Positions 1-7,676 of a stretch of 64,000 bases of DNA are shown piece after piece. Under the pieces are notes generated by a model. That model saw nothing but the letters and a program-made list of their open reading frames with translations. It searched no databases and was not told where the DNA came from. The translations under genes were made by a program, and so were the position numbers. The number at the start of each line of letters is the position of its first letter. Within the stretch, counting starts at the first letter, position 1. Origin of the DNA: Lachnospiraceae bacterium (GTDB lineage Bacteria; Bacillota; Clostridia; Lachnospirales; Lachnospiraceae). Where the stretch lies: contig JAGBBV010000037.1 of assembly GCA_017938315.1 (NCBI GenBank), forward strand, positions 1 to 64,000. The letters are read 5' to 3'.

Positions 1-34
1 GTTCATCCTGAGCCAGGATCAAACTCTCAATAAA
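1..34 (-). rRNA. rrs: 16S ribosomal RNA, 5' end only
   Basis: The reverse complement of the first bases contains the near-universal 5' motif of bacterial 16S rRNA (AGAGTTTGATCCTGGCTCAG, on the minus strand from about position 27 leftward). The gene runs off the left edge. The mature 5' end is placed near 34 by aligning that motif with its usual distance from nucleotide 1, so it is approximate. Confidence 0.95.
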
Positions 35-264
35 AAGTTTTTTCCCGGTTAAGATTAACTCTAGCTAATTCTTTAACCGTTAAGTTAATCACGTTAGTGA
101 TTTACTTTTTTACTGCTGTTTTGGTTCGTTTCTGTTCGAAACTTCTCTGAATCTTCTCAGAGCTGCATCGCATTGATGCTTTTATACTCTTTAGAATTTT
201 CAGGGTTGCATTGCTGTTTATTTGTCAAGGTTCTGTTTCGTCAGGCAATCTCAGAGATTACCAA
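35..264 (-). other. 16S rRNA leader / tRNA-rRNA spacer
   Basis: There is no gene in this stretch between tRNA-Ser(GGA) and 16S. It contains small inverted repeats, such as CGGTTAA paired with TTAACCG near 47-82 and AATCAC/GTGATT just beyond, as expected of a processing leader. A TTGACA at 223-228 on the minus strand has no -10 box at normal spacing, so I do not call a second promoter. Confidence 0.5.
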
Positions 265-353
265 CGGAGAAGGAGGGATTTGAACCCTCGCGCCGCTACT
301 AACGACCTACTCCCTTTCCAGGGGAGCCCCTTCAGCCTCTTGGGTACTTCTCC
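265..353 (-). tRNA. tRNA-Ser (anticodon GGA)
   Basis: An 89-nt class II cloverleaf on the minus strand. It has a 7-bp acceptor GGAGAAG/CTTCTCC, a T-arm with GGTTCAAATCC, a long variable arm, and the anticodon loop CTGGAAA flanked by CTCCC/GGGAG. The discriminator base is G and the terminal CCA is not encoded. It reads UCC/UCU codons. It lies between the second tRNA-Ser and 16S and is probably transcribed from the promoter at 530-558. Confidence 0.95.
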
Positions 354-410
354 AAATTAAGCTGACTTCTTATTGAACTTATAAAAGGTTCGCGGAGAAG
401 GTATCTCCAG

Positions 411-496
411 CGGAGAGGGTGGGATTCGAACCCACGCGCCCTTGCGGACAAACGGTTTTCAAGACCGCCTCGTTATGACCACTTCGATACCTCTCC
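411..496 (-). tRNA. tRNA-Ser (anticodon UGA)
   Basis: An 86-nt class II tRNA on the minus strand. The acceptor is GGAGAGG/CCTCTCC, the anticodon loop is CTTGAAA between CGGT and ACCG, the variable arm is long, and the T-loop is GGTTCGAATCC. The discriminator is G and CCA is not encoded. It is the first gene downstream of the promoter at 530-558. Confidence 0.95.
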
Positions 497-529
497 ATGT
501 CGTGTGCCGCTTTGTCAGCGGCAAAAATT

Positions 530-558
530 ATTCTAACAAATAAGGTTTATAATGTCAA
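530..558 (-). promoter_or_regulatory. Promoter of the tRNA-Ser pair (possibly also the rRNA operon)
   Basis: On the minus strand there is a perfect -35 TTGACA (558-553), a 17-bp spacer and a -10 TAGAAT (535-530). The inferred start is about 25-30 nt upstream of tRNA-Ser(UGA). This is a near-consensus sigma-A promoter, as expected for stable RNA. Confidence 0.85.
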
Positions 559-657
559 CTACTTTTTTTAGAAATTTTTTAACAACTTTTCAAAAGAATT
601 TTGAGCTCTTTTCTCATATATTTTTTATATTATCATCCGTCTTATGAATATTATCTT

Positions 658-1698
658 CTACCTCAAATATTCAATTAATTCTTTGCAGCGTTCTATGGTA
701 AGTGACGCCAATGTATCATGATAAACCACACGGGAAAATGTTCCGTCCCCGAATTCTGCACTATCTTCTTTTGCTTGGGCTTCCTTTTCCTTGATCCATT
801 CCCGTTGTTCAGCCAATATTTCTTGAAACTTTATTTCATCTACGTTATAGCGGATTAAATGCCAAATATAATTTAAGCAATCGTCACTTACTCTGTACAT
901 TGCAACAGTGCACTCCAGCATCGCAAGAGTTGTTTCTGCTTCCTCTGCAAGTTTTTCTCCATAATAATCATACGACTGTTTATATGTATCATATGTCATC
1001 TGCGCATCCTCTAAAGGACTTGGTCTGCTAACAGAGTATATTCCATATCCGTTTTGTTCATCGACAATTGCCGTCATCGTCAGTTCTTCTTCACTTTCAT
1101 TCATCATTGCAATCCACGTATACGCCTCTTTTGGAATTTTATGAAGGGGTGTTCCTGGAAGATAAATAACAAAGGTATCTGTCTTGCCAAGACAGTAGGA
1201 TTCCGTATAAATGTACCGTGTACCGCCTATTGTTTCCACATAATCTTTACTTTCTTCATATGTAATGTCTGCAAGTTTCATTTGATATGTATACTCATCT
1301 ATTGCTGTAAGGTCTGTAAAATGACCTGAATAGGTGCTGGTATAACAAGTGCCATTTTCATACCCTTCGCCCGTATCTCCCATGTCTGTATCATGGTAAA
1401 GGCCTCTAAAGCTACCATCCTTTTCTATTGTAAACTCTTCTCCCCAAGCACCTGCTCCACTGGAAAACTCAAATCTCATTTTAGATAAATCAGAAAATGT
1501 AATTTTTTTCACATCCAATGTTTCTGCTTCATCCGAATGTATTTCTTCTTCATAATTTTCGTCCCCAGCCTGATGTTCAACCTCTATTTGAGGAATCATC
1601 GGTTCTGATGTATCATTTTCTGATATTGCCAAATGACATCCTGTCACATTGGTTGCCAATAGCATTATTAATCCTATAGTCAGTACTTTCCTATTCAT
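658..1698 (-). CDS. Putative lipoprotein of unknown function
   Basis: I do not recognise a family. The 346-residue product starts with a Lys/Arg-containing signal peptide and a hydrophobic stretch ending in VTGC, a lipobox with Cys21 as the lipidated residue, so it should sit on the outer face of the membrane. After the signal comes an acidic linker (about residues 25-60), then a mixed globular region rich in Gly, Tyr and Glu, and a helical Glu/Lys-rich C-terminal part (about 280-310). It is transcribed leftward and separated from ispD by a hairpin at 1733-1764, so it is probably its own unit. Confidence 0.75.
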   Translation of the reverse strand: MNRKVLTIGLIMLLATNVTGCHLAISENDTSEPMIPQIEVEHQAGDENYEEEIHSDEAETLDVKKITFSDLSKMRFEFSSGAGAWGEEFTIEKDGSFRGLYHDTDMGDTGEGYENGTCYTSTYSGHFTDLTAIDEYTYQMKLADITYEESKDYVETIGGTRYIYTESYCLGKTDTFVIYLPGTPLHKIPKEAYTWIAMMNESEEELTMTAIVDEQNGYGIYSVSRPSPLEDAQMTYDTYKQSYDYYGEKLAEEAETTLAMLECTVAMYRVSDDCLNYIWHLIRYNVDEIKFQEILAEQREWIKEKEAQAKEDSAEFGDGTFSRVVYHDTLASLTIERCKELIEYLR

Positions 1699-1732
1699 AT
1701 ATATTATCCCCTTTTCCTATTTAAACTAAGCG

Positions 1733-1764
1733 GAAGTGTGAGAGACTAATATCCCTCACACTTC
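1733..1764 (-). terminator. Hairpin after ispD
   Basis: A perfect 10-bp inverted repeat, GAAGTGTGAG (1733-1742) and CTCACACTTC (1755-1764), lies just past the ispD stop in the direction of transcription. The following T-tract is weak, so termination is likely but not certain. Confidence 0.6.
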
Positions 1765-1798
1765 ATAAAATTTGTTCTTTTCAATTGTAATTTTACAT

Positions 1799-2521
1799 TT
1801 ACTTCATTGTATCCAGAAAGTGCTCTGCTATCTGTAAATCATCCGGTGTGGTGATTTTTATATTCTCGTAAGAGCCTTCCACCAATTTGACCGGATGTCC
1901 CATCAATGTTTCTACAACCATTGCATCATCTGTAATAATAATGCCTTTGGCGATTAGTTCTTCTTCCTGCAAGAGTAGCTGTTCATACGCTTCCTTTATT
2001 AATGAGTATGCAAAGACTTGTGGTGTCTGAATCATCCATACCATGGATCGGTTTGGTGTTTGTGCGATGAATCCCTTTTCGTCAGCAATTTTTATTGTAT
2101 CTTTTACCGGCATTCCTACCACACAGGCATTTCCGCTTACCACGCTCTCATAAGAACGATTAATGATCTCTTGTGTCAGCATAGGTCTTGCAGCATCATG
2201 AATAAACACATAATCACAATCAGATACTGCCTCAAGTCCGGCAGCCACGGAATGATAACGTTCCTTTCCACCTACCACAACGTCTTTCACTTTAGAAAAC
2301 CCGTATTTATTAACAATCTCTTCCTTACAATATGTCACATCATCTTCCGAGGTCACCAAAACAATCTCATCTACTAAGCTTTCCTCAAAAGCCTTTAGGG
2401 AATAAAAGATAATCGGCTTTTCCTTAATTAATAGAAATTGTTTTTTTGTTGCACTCTGCATACGCTTACCGGCGCCGGCAGCAAGCACAACGGCGGCACA
2501 TTTAAATTCTTTTCTTTCCAT
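1799..2521 (-). CDS. ispD: 2-C-methyl-D-erythritol 4-phosphate cytidylyltransferase (IspD)
   Basis: IspD joins CTP and 2-C-methyl-D-erythritol 4-phosphate to form CDP-ME in the cytosolic MEP pathway of isoprenoid synthesis. The 240-residue protein has the family length. It opens with the nucleotide-binding signature LAAGAGKRM (residues 13-21), followed by KKQF, and carries HDAARP at 108-113. The closing TTPDDL is also typical. It is the last gene of the leftward housekeeping run, starting 2 bp after the tsaD stop, so it is translationally close-coupled with tsaD. Confidence 0.95.
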   Translation of the reverse strand: MERKEFKCAAVVLAAGAGKRMQSATKKQFLLIKEKPIIFYSLKAFEESLVDEIVLVTSEDDVTYCKEEIVNKYGFSKVKDVVVGGKERYHSVAAGLEAVSDCDYVFIHDAARPMLTQEIINRSYESVVSGNACVVGMPVKDTIKIADEKGFIAQTPNRSMVWMIQTPQVFAYSLIKEAYEQLLLQEEELIAKGIIITDDAMVVETLMGHPVKLVEGSYENIKITTPDDLQIAEHFLDTMK

Positions 2522-2523
2522 AA

Positions 2524-3552
2524 TTATATTCTCTCGCCCAGTTTCAGGTTTGGAACGGCATTTAAATCATAGCCGTGTCTGACACCTTTTAAATATTCAT
2601 AATAACCTGCCACGCCAATCATGGCTGCATTGTCTGTACAGTAAACCGGTGACGGATAGTAGAATTCTATTTCCTGCTTCTTGCACGCTTCCTCCAGCGC
2701 ACCGCGAAGAGATGAATTGGATGCCACTCCGCCTGCTATGGCAAATTTCTTATAACCGCATCTTTTTACAGCTTCCATGGAATGTTCCACCAGCACATCC
2801 ACAACTGCCTTTTGGAAAGAAGCAGCCACATCCGCCTGATTAATTTCTTCCCCTTTCATTTGGCATCCGTTAAGATAGTTTAACACTGCTGACTTTAAGC
2901 CACTAAAACTGAAATCATATTCATTGTCTGCCACTTTTGCGCGGGGAAACTGGATTGCCTGCGGGTTTCCTTCCTTGGATACCTTGTCAATCTTTGGTCC
3001 ACCGGGGTATCCAAGACCAATCGCTCTTGCCACTTTATCAAAGGCTTCACCCGCAGCATCATCTCTGGTTCTTCCCAAAATTTCATATTCACCGTAATCT
3101 TTTACCACGACAAGGTGGGAATGTCCTCCCGAAACCACCAAACACACAAAAGGCGGTTCCAATTCTTTATTTTCGATAAAGTTGGCACTGATATGTCCTT
3201 CAATATGATGAACGCCAACAAGGGGAATATCAGTTGCAAAGCTGATTGCTTTTGCCGCAGACACGCCCACCAATAAAGCCCCTACAAGTCCGGGGCCGTA
3301 AGTAACTGCAATTGCAGTGATATCTTCTAACTTCTTATCTGCATCAGAAAGTGCCTGTTCTATTACCTGATTAATCTTCTCAATATGTTTTCGCGATGCA
3401 ATCTCCGGTACCACACCACCATACTCGGTATGGAGTGCTATCTGGGAGTATATTACATTAGAAAGTACCTCCCTGCCGTTTTTCACTACCGCAGCCGCAG
3501 TTTCATCACAGGAACTTTCAATTGCCAAAATGATGACATCCTTGTTTTCCAT
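2524..3552 (-). CDS. tsaD: tRNA N6-adenosine threonylcarbamoyltransferase (TsaD)
   Basis: TsaD transfers the threonylcarbamoyl group from threonylcarbamoyl-AMP to A37 of ANN-decoding tRNAs, working with TsaB and TsaE. The 342-residue ASKHA-fold protein shows AIESSCDET near the N-terminus (residues 10-18), YGPGLVGAL at 85-93, the metal-binding HxxxH (H116 and H120), and the [10 protein letters not shown] block near residue 275. tsaE, tsaB and rimI lie 2-3.5 kb upstream in the same leftward run, so nearly the whole late t6A machinery is co-located. Confidence 0.96.
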   Translation of the reverse strand: MENKDVIILAIESSCDETAAAVVKNGREVLSNVIYSQIALHTEYGGVVPEIASRKHIEKINQVIEQALSDADKKLEDITAIAVTYGPGLVGALLVGVSAAKAISFATDIPLVGVHHIEGHISANFIENKELEPPFVCLVVSGGHSHLVVVKDYGEYEILGRTRDDAAGEAFDKVARAIGLGYPGGPKIDKVSKEGNPQAIQFPRAKVADNEYDFSFSGLKSAVLNYLNGCQMKGEEINQADVAASFQKAVVDVLVEHSMEAVKRCGYKKFAIAGGVASNSSLRGALEEACKKQEIEFYYPSPVYCTDNAAMIGVAGYYEYLKGVRHGYDLNAVPNLKLGERI

Positions 3553-3555
3553 TCC

Positions 3556-4140
3556 TTATTCCTCATCTTCCGCAAGTGCCCAGCCAAGTATTTTCCAATG
3601 TCCTTCTTTATCCTTTCGAAGTACAAAAATTTCATTGGCCATCTCTATACTTGTTCCTCTTCTAAGGGTAAAGGAACAATATAGTCTTGCACACTCGTAT
3701 CCATTATGTTCAAAAAAGTCTACATCAGTACTTGCTGATGTCGCATAGCTGGAAATCACAATATCCTGTTCTTTTAATTGATTAACATCCCAACGCAAAC
3801 TTTCAATGTACTGCTCTTTCGTCTGGTTGGCAATCAAATCTTCATCATACAGTTCCTGTACTTTAGTCGCCAACGCAATAAATTCTTCCTCAGTATAATC
3901 TTCATTATGTATACACGTAGCAAATTCACCAAAAAGCTTTACCACTTCTTTGGGCGACGGGGGATAATTTCTTTCAAAGTTATATAAAAGAATGTCTTGC
4001 ACAACCGTAGTTTCAGGCTGCGTCTCTTTCGATGTATCAGACTTCTTGTTAGAAAGGTAATAATAATAACCGATTATCATACATACCAGTACAATTCCAA
4101 CAATTAATACTCTTATACCACTGTTTTTCTTTTTCTTCAC
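3556..4140 (-). CDS. Membrane-anchored protein of unknown function
   Basis: The 194-residue product has a Lys-rich N-terminus, one transmembrane segment (about residues 9-30, ending in a run of tyrosines) and an extracytoplasmic alpha/beta domain. The C-terminal part (about 145-190) contains the pattern of a small sheet domain ending in GHWKILGWAL, reminiscent of a SnoaL/NTF2-like fold, but this is only an impression. It lies 3 bp upstream of tsaD in the same operon; no functional link to tRNA modification is evident. Confidence 0.7.
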   Translation of the reverse strand: MKKKKNSGIRVLIVGIVLVCMIIGYYYYLSNKKSDTSKETQPETTVVQDILLYNFERNYPPSPKEVVKLFGEFATCIHNEDYTEEEFIALATKVQELYDEDLIANQTKEQYIESLRWDVNQLKEQDIVISSYATSASTDVDFFEHNGYECARLYCSFTLRRGTSIEMANEIFVLRKDKEGHWKILGWALAEDEE

Positions 4141-4195
4141 AGTCCCCCTCCTTTCTCCTGAATTTGCAAACCTAATCTTCTACTTCTATTATCTC

Positions 4196-5107
4196 TTAAT
4201 CTTCATCAAAAAGCAATTCTATTGTTTTGCCGTCACGGCAAGTTTCTGTCTGTGGGAAAATCTTACGGGTGGCAGGCAAAAATTCCTCCGGTCTGTTTAA
4301 GGAAGGACTGTAATGGGTAAGCCATAAGCGTCTTACATTTGCTTTCTTTGCCAGTTCCGCCGCCTCATAAAATGTCATATGTTTATTTTCTTTCGCCTTG
4401 CCAAGCTTATCCTGTTCACCGTACATGCCTTCACAGATAAACAAGTCCGCATCCTGTGCATGCTTTACAATTCCTTCTGTAGGTCTGGTGTCTGTACAAT
4501 AGGTTACCCTAAGCCCTCTTCTTGCCTGTCCCAAAACCATTTCCGGCACAAGTGTCATTTCTTCTGTTTCTATTGTTTCTCCGCGCTGTAAGCGGCTCCA
4601 ATACTTCTTTTCAATACCTAATTCAACTGCTTTGTCAACCTGGAATTTACCAATGCGGTCAATGACAATACTATAGCCATAGCAGGGCACATTATGATTT
4701 ACTTTAAATGCTTCGATTTTAAATCCATCAAAGCAAATGGTCTGCTCGCTTTCGGTAAGTTCCAAACAATCAATCACAAAAGGAAGCTCCGGTGCAATAA
4801 TTCTTAAGGATGCTACCACTTTTGAAAGTCCTTTTGGTCCAACCAAAAGAAGCGGCTCTGTCCGCTCTGCATTTCCCATGGTAAGAAGCATTCCGGGCAG
4901 TCCGCTGATATGGTCTGCATGATAGTGGGTAAAACAGATTACATCAATAGGATTAGGACTCCATCCTTTCTCTTTCATGGCAATCTGCGTTCCTTCACCA
5001 CAATCAATCAATATACTTTGTCCGTTGTACCGGGCCATCATGGATGTAAGCCACCTGTAAGGAAGGGGCATCATCCCTCCGGTCCCCAGCAAACAAATAT
5101 CTAACAT
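4196..5107 (-). CDS. rnz: Ribonuclease Z (tRNA 3' processing endonuclease)
   Basis: RNase Z cleaves the 3' trailer of pre-tRNAs, which matters here because the tRNA genes in view do not encode CCA. The metallo-beta-lactamase fold carries HYHADH (residues 61-66), preceded by IDCGEGTQ, with a C-terminal LTHYSP. An open frame extends upstream to a TTG at 5125, but ATG at 5107 has GGAGG five bases before it, giving a 303-residue protein, the usual short form (about 300-310). It sits in the leftward run between the zinc-ribbon gene and the membrane-anchored protein. Confidence 0.93.
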   Translation of the reverse strand: MLDICLLGTGGMMPLPYRWLTSMMARYNGQSILIDCGEGTQIAMKEKGWSPNPIDVICFTHYHADHISGLPGMLLTMGNAERTEPLLLVGPKGLSKVVASLRIIAPELPFVIDCLELTESEQTICFDGFKIEAFKVNHNVPCYGYSIVIDRIGKFQVDKAVELGIEKKYWSRLQRGETIETEEMTLVPEMVLGQARRGLRVTYCTDTRPTEGIVKHAQDADLFICEGMYGEQDKLGKAKENKHMTFYEAAELAKKANVRRLWLTHYSPSLNRPEEFLPATRKIFPQTETCRDGKTIELLFDED

Positions 5108-5137
5108 AATTCCTCCGTCTGGCAACTCCCCGGGAGT

Positions 5138-5386
5138 TTAGAGCAACTCTTTCATTTCCTCCTCTTCTACGGGTATTGCAAATCCTGCTGCCATTCTATC
5201 ATAACAATCTTCGCAAAGGTCAAAATGGTGCATCACTCCGTCTCTCTTACTGAAATACCCGAATTTTGCTTCCGCGTGAAAGCATCCTTCTTTTACAATT
5301 CCATTTTCAACCTTCAGTTCCTTCTTACACCGGTTGCAAATCACAGAAACCAGTTCTTTTCTATCATCATCCAAATAAATACGCAT
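5138..5386 (-). CDS. Small zinc-ribbon protein, function unknown
   Basis: The 82-residue protein has two CxxC pairs (C17/C20 and C58/C61) plus a Cys and His residues between them, so it probably binds one zinc ion. The start is set at ATG 5386, which is preceded by AAAGGAGGAG at good spacing; a longer frame to 5422 has no such site. It lies between rimI and rnz in the tRNA-modification operon. Its role is unknown. Confidence 0.75.
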   Translation of the reverse strand: MRIYLDDDRKELVSVICNRCKKELKVENGIVKEGCFHAEAKFGYFSKRDGVMHHFDLCEDCYDRMAAGFAIPVEEEEMKELL

Positions 5387-5464
5387 GGCAACTCCTCCTT
5401 TGTTTCTGTTTCCATTATACATGATTTACTTACAAGAAACAGTGGTAATTCTTCCATGCTTTTC

Positions 5465-5896
5465 CTATCTTTTCCACATAATAAGGGCATCTTCTGTAGG
5501 CTTTTCATAAAAGCCGGGACGTACCCCTTCTCCCTTAAAGCCAAGGCTCTCGTACAAACGGATAGCCGGGGAATTACTTACCCTTACCTCCAGTGTCAAA
5601 TCACCCATTCCATGCAGTGGTGCTTCCTTTAACATATATTCCATAAGTGCCCTGCCAATTCCTCTTCTACGGAATTTTTCGGCAACTACCACGTTGGTAA
5701 TCTCTCCCTCACCCACGATATTCCTGATGCCACAACAACCGGCAATTTCGCCATCTTCCTCTGCCACATAATAGTAAGCGTAATCCGCCTCTACCATTTC
5801 CAAAAAGTCCTGCGGTGACCATGGCATGGAAAAGGTTTCTTCTTCTATCTTGCTGACTGCTACTACATCTTCCTGCGTCAATTCTCTGATTAACAT
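5465..5896 (-). CDS. rimI: Ribosomal-protein-S18-alanine N-acetyltransferase (RimI-type GNAT)
   Basis: A 143-residue GNAT of RimI length. The acetyl-CoA-binding motif RRRGIGRALM lies at about residues 76-85, followed by the LEVRVSNSPAIRLYESLGF block that is diagnostic for RimI. RimI acetylates the N-terminal alanine of ribosomal protein S18 in enterobacteria; the target here is inferred. It follows tsaB by 4 bp, the tsaB-rimI pairing common in Firmicutes. Confidence 0.92.
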   Translation of the reverse strand: MLIRELTQEDVVAVSKIEEETFSMPWSPQDFLEMVEADYAYYYVAEEDGEIAGCCGIRNIVGEGEITNVVVAEKFRRRGIGRALMEYMLKEAPLHGMGDLTLEVRVSNSPAIRLYESLGFKGEGVRPGFYEKPTEDALIMWKR

Positions 5897-5900
5897 TTCT

Positions 5901-6635
5901 TTATCCTTCCGTTATGGAATTCTTTTCATTCTTTTCACGCTCTGCCTGTGATAATCTAAGATACTCCGGTGCGTGCACTTCAGCTTTCACTGCTTTTCCT
6001 TCATTATAATAATCAAACGCAAGAACACCGAAGGCAGCGGCACGCTGTCTGTTCATATGTGCCGGGGCAAAGCCATAGGGCACTCTCATGAGGTTTGACA
6101 ACTTCTCTTCATAAACAGGCACACCATCACCCAAGAAAATCACTTCACGATTAAATTCATTGCAAATTCTTGTAATTTCTTCTACTGAAATTGCACACTG
6201 GGAAACCAATGTGTCCAAGGTGTACTCCACTACAGTAGTATCCTTTTTTACAAATTCATATACTCCTGTATAAACCTGATTCCTTCTGGCATCCATGATG
6301 GGGCAAATCAGTTTGTCTGTTCCGTAAAGATTGCATGCCAGTCCGTCCAGCGTAGGAATCTCAATAATGGGTTTATTCATGGCAAACCCCAGTCCCTTTG
6401 CCGTAGCGGAACCGATACGAAGTCCTGTAAAAGAACCGGGGCCTTTTGCAAGTGCAATGGCATCCACCGTATCAAGGTCAAGTTCTATCATTTTTTTCAG
6501 TTCATCCAGCATGGGAAGAAGTGTCTGGGAATGTGTTTTTTTGTATTGAATATTATATTCGCCAATTAACAGTTTTTCTTCAAACACTGCCACAGATGCT
6601 ACCAGCCCTGAGCTGTCTATTGCAATTATCTTCAT
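5901..6635 (-). CDS. tsaB: tRNA threonylcarbamoyladenosine biosynthesis protein TsaB
   Basis: TsaB is the TsaD paralogue that scaffolds the t6A complex. The 244-residue ASKHA-fold protein begins with IIAIDSSG, has KGPGSFTGLRIG at about residues 64-75, and lacks the HxxxH metal site of TsaD, as expected. Its start overlaps the tsaE stop by 4 bp, which indicates translational coupling, and rimI follows 4 bp later. Confidence 0.95.
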   Translation of the reverse strand: MKIIAIDSSGLVASVAVFEEKLLIGEYNIQYKKTHSQTLLPMLDELKKMIELDLDTVDAIALAKGPGSFTGLRIGSATAKGLGFAMNKPIIEIPTLDGLACNLYGTDKLICPIMDARRNQVYTGVYEFVKKDTTVVEYTLDTLVSQCAISVEEITRICNEFNREVIFLGDGVPVYEEKLSNLMRVPYGFAPAHMNRQRAAAFGVLAFDYYNEGKAVKAEVHAPEYLRLSQAEREKNEKNSITEG

Positions 6636-7069
6636 TTTACTTCCTTCTCTTCTATGAGTATTTTCCGATAATCAAAACCTTTTTCCAAATCCTTTAATAT
6701 GGTAATCTGTGTATATTTCTCCGGCAGAATTTCTTCTATTAAATCTGCCCACTCAATAAGGCAAACTCCCTCACCGAAAAAACAATCCTCGTATCCGATT
6801 TCATCCATCTCAGAAATATCACCGATACGATATACATCAAAATGATAAAAGGGAAGTCTTCCTTCATCATAAACCTGCATAATGGTAAAAGTGGGACTGT
6901 TTACCGGTTCTGCAATGCCAAGCCCCTGTGCAAGGCCCTGGGTAAAGACGGTCTTTCCCACCCCCAAATCACCGATTAACGTATATACCTCGCCGGGATG
7001 TGCTGCCTGTCCAATTTCTTTTCCTAAGGAAAACGTATCCTCCGGCTGAAAACTTTCTATTATCTTCAA
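6632..7069 (-). CDS. tsaE: tRNA threonylcarbamoyladenosine biosynthesis ATPase TsaE
   Basis: TsaE is the small ATPase that resets the TsaB-TsaD complex in t6A synthesis. The 145-residue protein has the Walker A motif GDLGVGKT at residues 33-40, the NSPTF motif that follows it, and a HFDVYR/EWAD pattern typical of the family. It overlaps tsaB by 4 bp and follows the YcxB-like gene by about 12 bp. Confidence 0.95.
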   Translation of the reverse strand: MKIIESFQPEDTFSLGKEIGQAAHPGEVYTLIGDLGVGKTVFTQGLAQGLGIAEPVNSPTFTIMQVYDEGRLPFYHFDVYRIGDISEMDEIGYEDCFFGEGVCLIEWADLIEEILPEKYTQITILKDLEKGFDYRKILIEEKEVK

Positions 7070-7081
7070 AATTCTTTCCTC

Positions 7082-7561
7082 CTAAAACCGAATCTTTACC
7101 TTTTTCGGAGGCATATGGGTTGAAATAATCTCTATTACCGCAGGTGCCTTTTCCCCCAAATCACGTCTGGGAAAAATAGTGGCATTTACTCTTGAGGTAT
7201 AAACAATCAGACTCTTGGTAGTGGAAATTGCTTTGTATAAATCTTCCCACTTCAGACTTTGAACTTCCTCCCCCTGGGAAACTTCAATTCCTTCTTCCGT
7301 TAGTTTATAATGCAAAGGTTTCTTAAACACAGGATTAGTAAGGAATTGCTGCTTTGATTTCATAAACAAAGAAGCCGGAAGATACAATAAAATCACCAGT
7401 CCTGCTATAAGGCAAAGAACACCCGCCCCTGAAAAGAAAGCAACTACCATAAGTGCTCCCGCAACCGCTCCGATTAATCCGGATGCACTTGAATACGTAT
7501 GATGCAACATATAATCATATAAATCGCCCGATTTCATTTGGACATCAAATTCTACTTCCAT
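7082..7561 (-). CDS. YcxB-like membrane protein
   Basis: About 159 residues. There is an N-terminal soluble strand region, a pair of closely spaced transmembrane helices (about residues 30-70), then a cytosolic beta domain with LTEEGIEV and a closing FPRRDL, the layout of the YcxB-like family. The start is taken at ATG 7561 because AAAGG lies 10 bases upstream; ATG 7579 has no visible Shine-Dalgarno sequence, so the first six residues are uncertain. Probably the first gene of the tsaE-to-ispD run. Function unknown. Confidence 0.7.
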   Translation of the reverse strand: MEVEFDVQMKSGDLYDYMLHHTYSSASGLIGAVAGALMVVAFFSGAGVLCLIAGLVILLYLPASLFMKSKQQFLTNPVFKKPLHYKLTEEGIEVSQGEEVQSLKWEDLYKAISTTKSLIVYTSRVNATIFPRRDLGEKAPAVIEIISTHMPPKKVKIRF

Positions 7562-7605
7562 AAATACCATACCTTTCATCAGGTCGTTTTCCTATTTTCT
7601 AACAA

Positions 7606-7633
7606 GAAAGCACCTACATAAGCAGGTGCTCTC
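7606..7633 (-). terminator. Terminator of the MacAB-like exporter operon
   Basis: An inverted repeat of 10 bp (7606-7615 with 7624-7633, one G-U pair) and an 8-nt loop, followed on the minus strand by TTCTTGTT. It lies between the permease stop and the YcxB-like gene. Confidence 0.75.
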
Positions 7634-7676
7634 TACTCTTTTATTATTATACTAAAAAAACGCCAAAGTGCAATAC

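Noticed and set aside
223..228. TTGACA on the minus strand as a second rRNA promoter
   Set aside because: No acceptable -10 box lies 16-18 bp downstream; the nearest TATA-like stretch is about 36 bp away.
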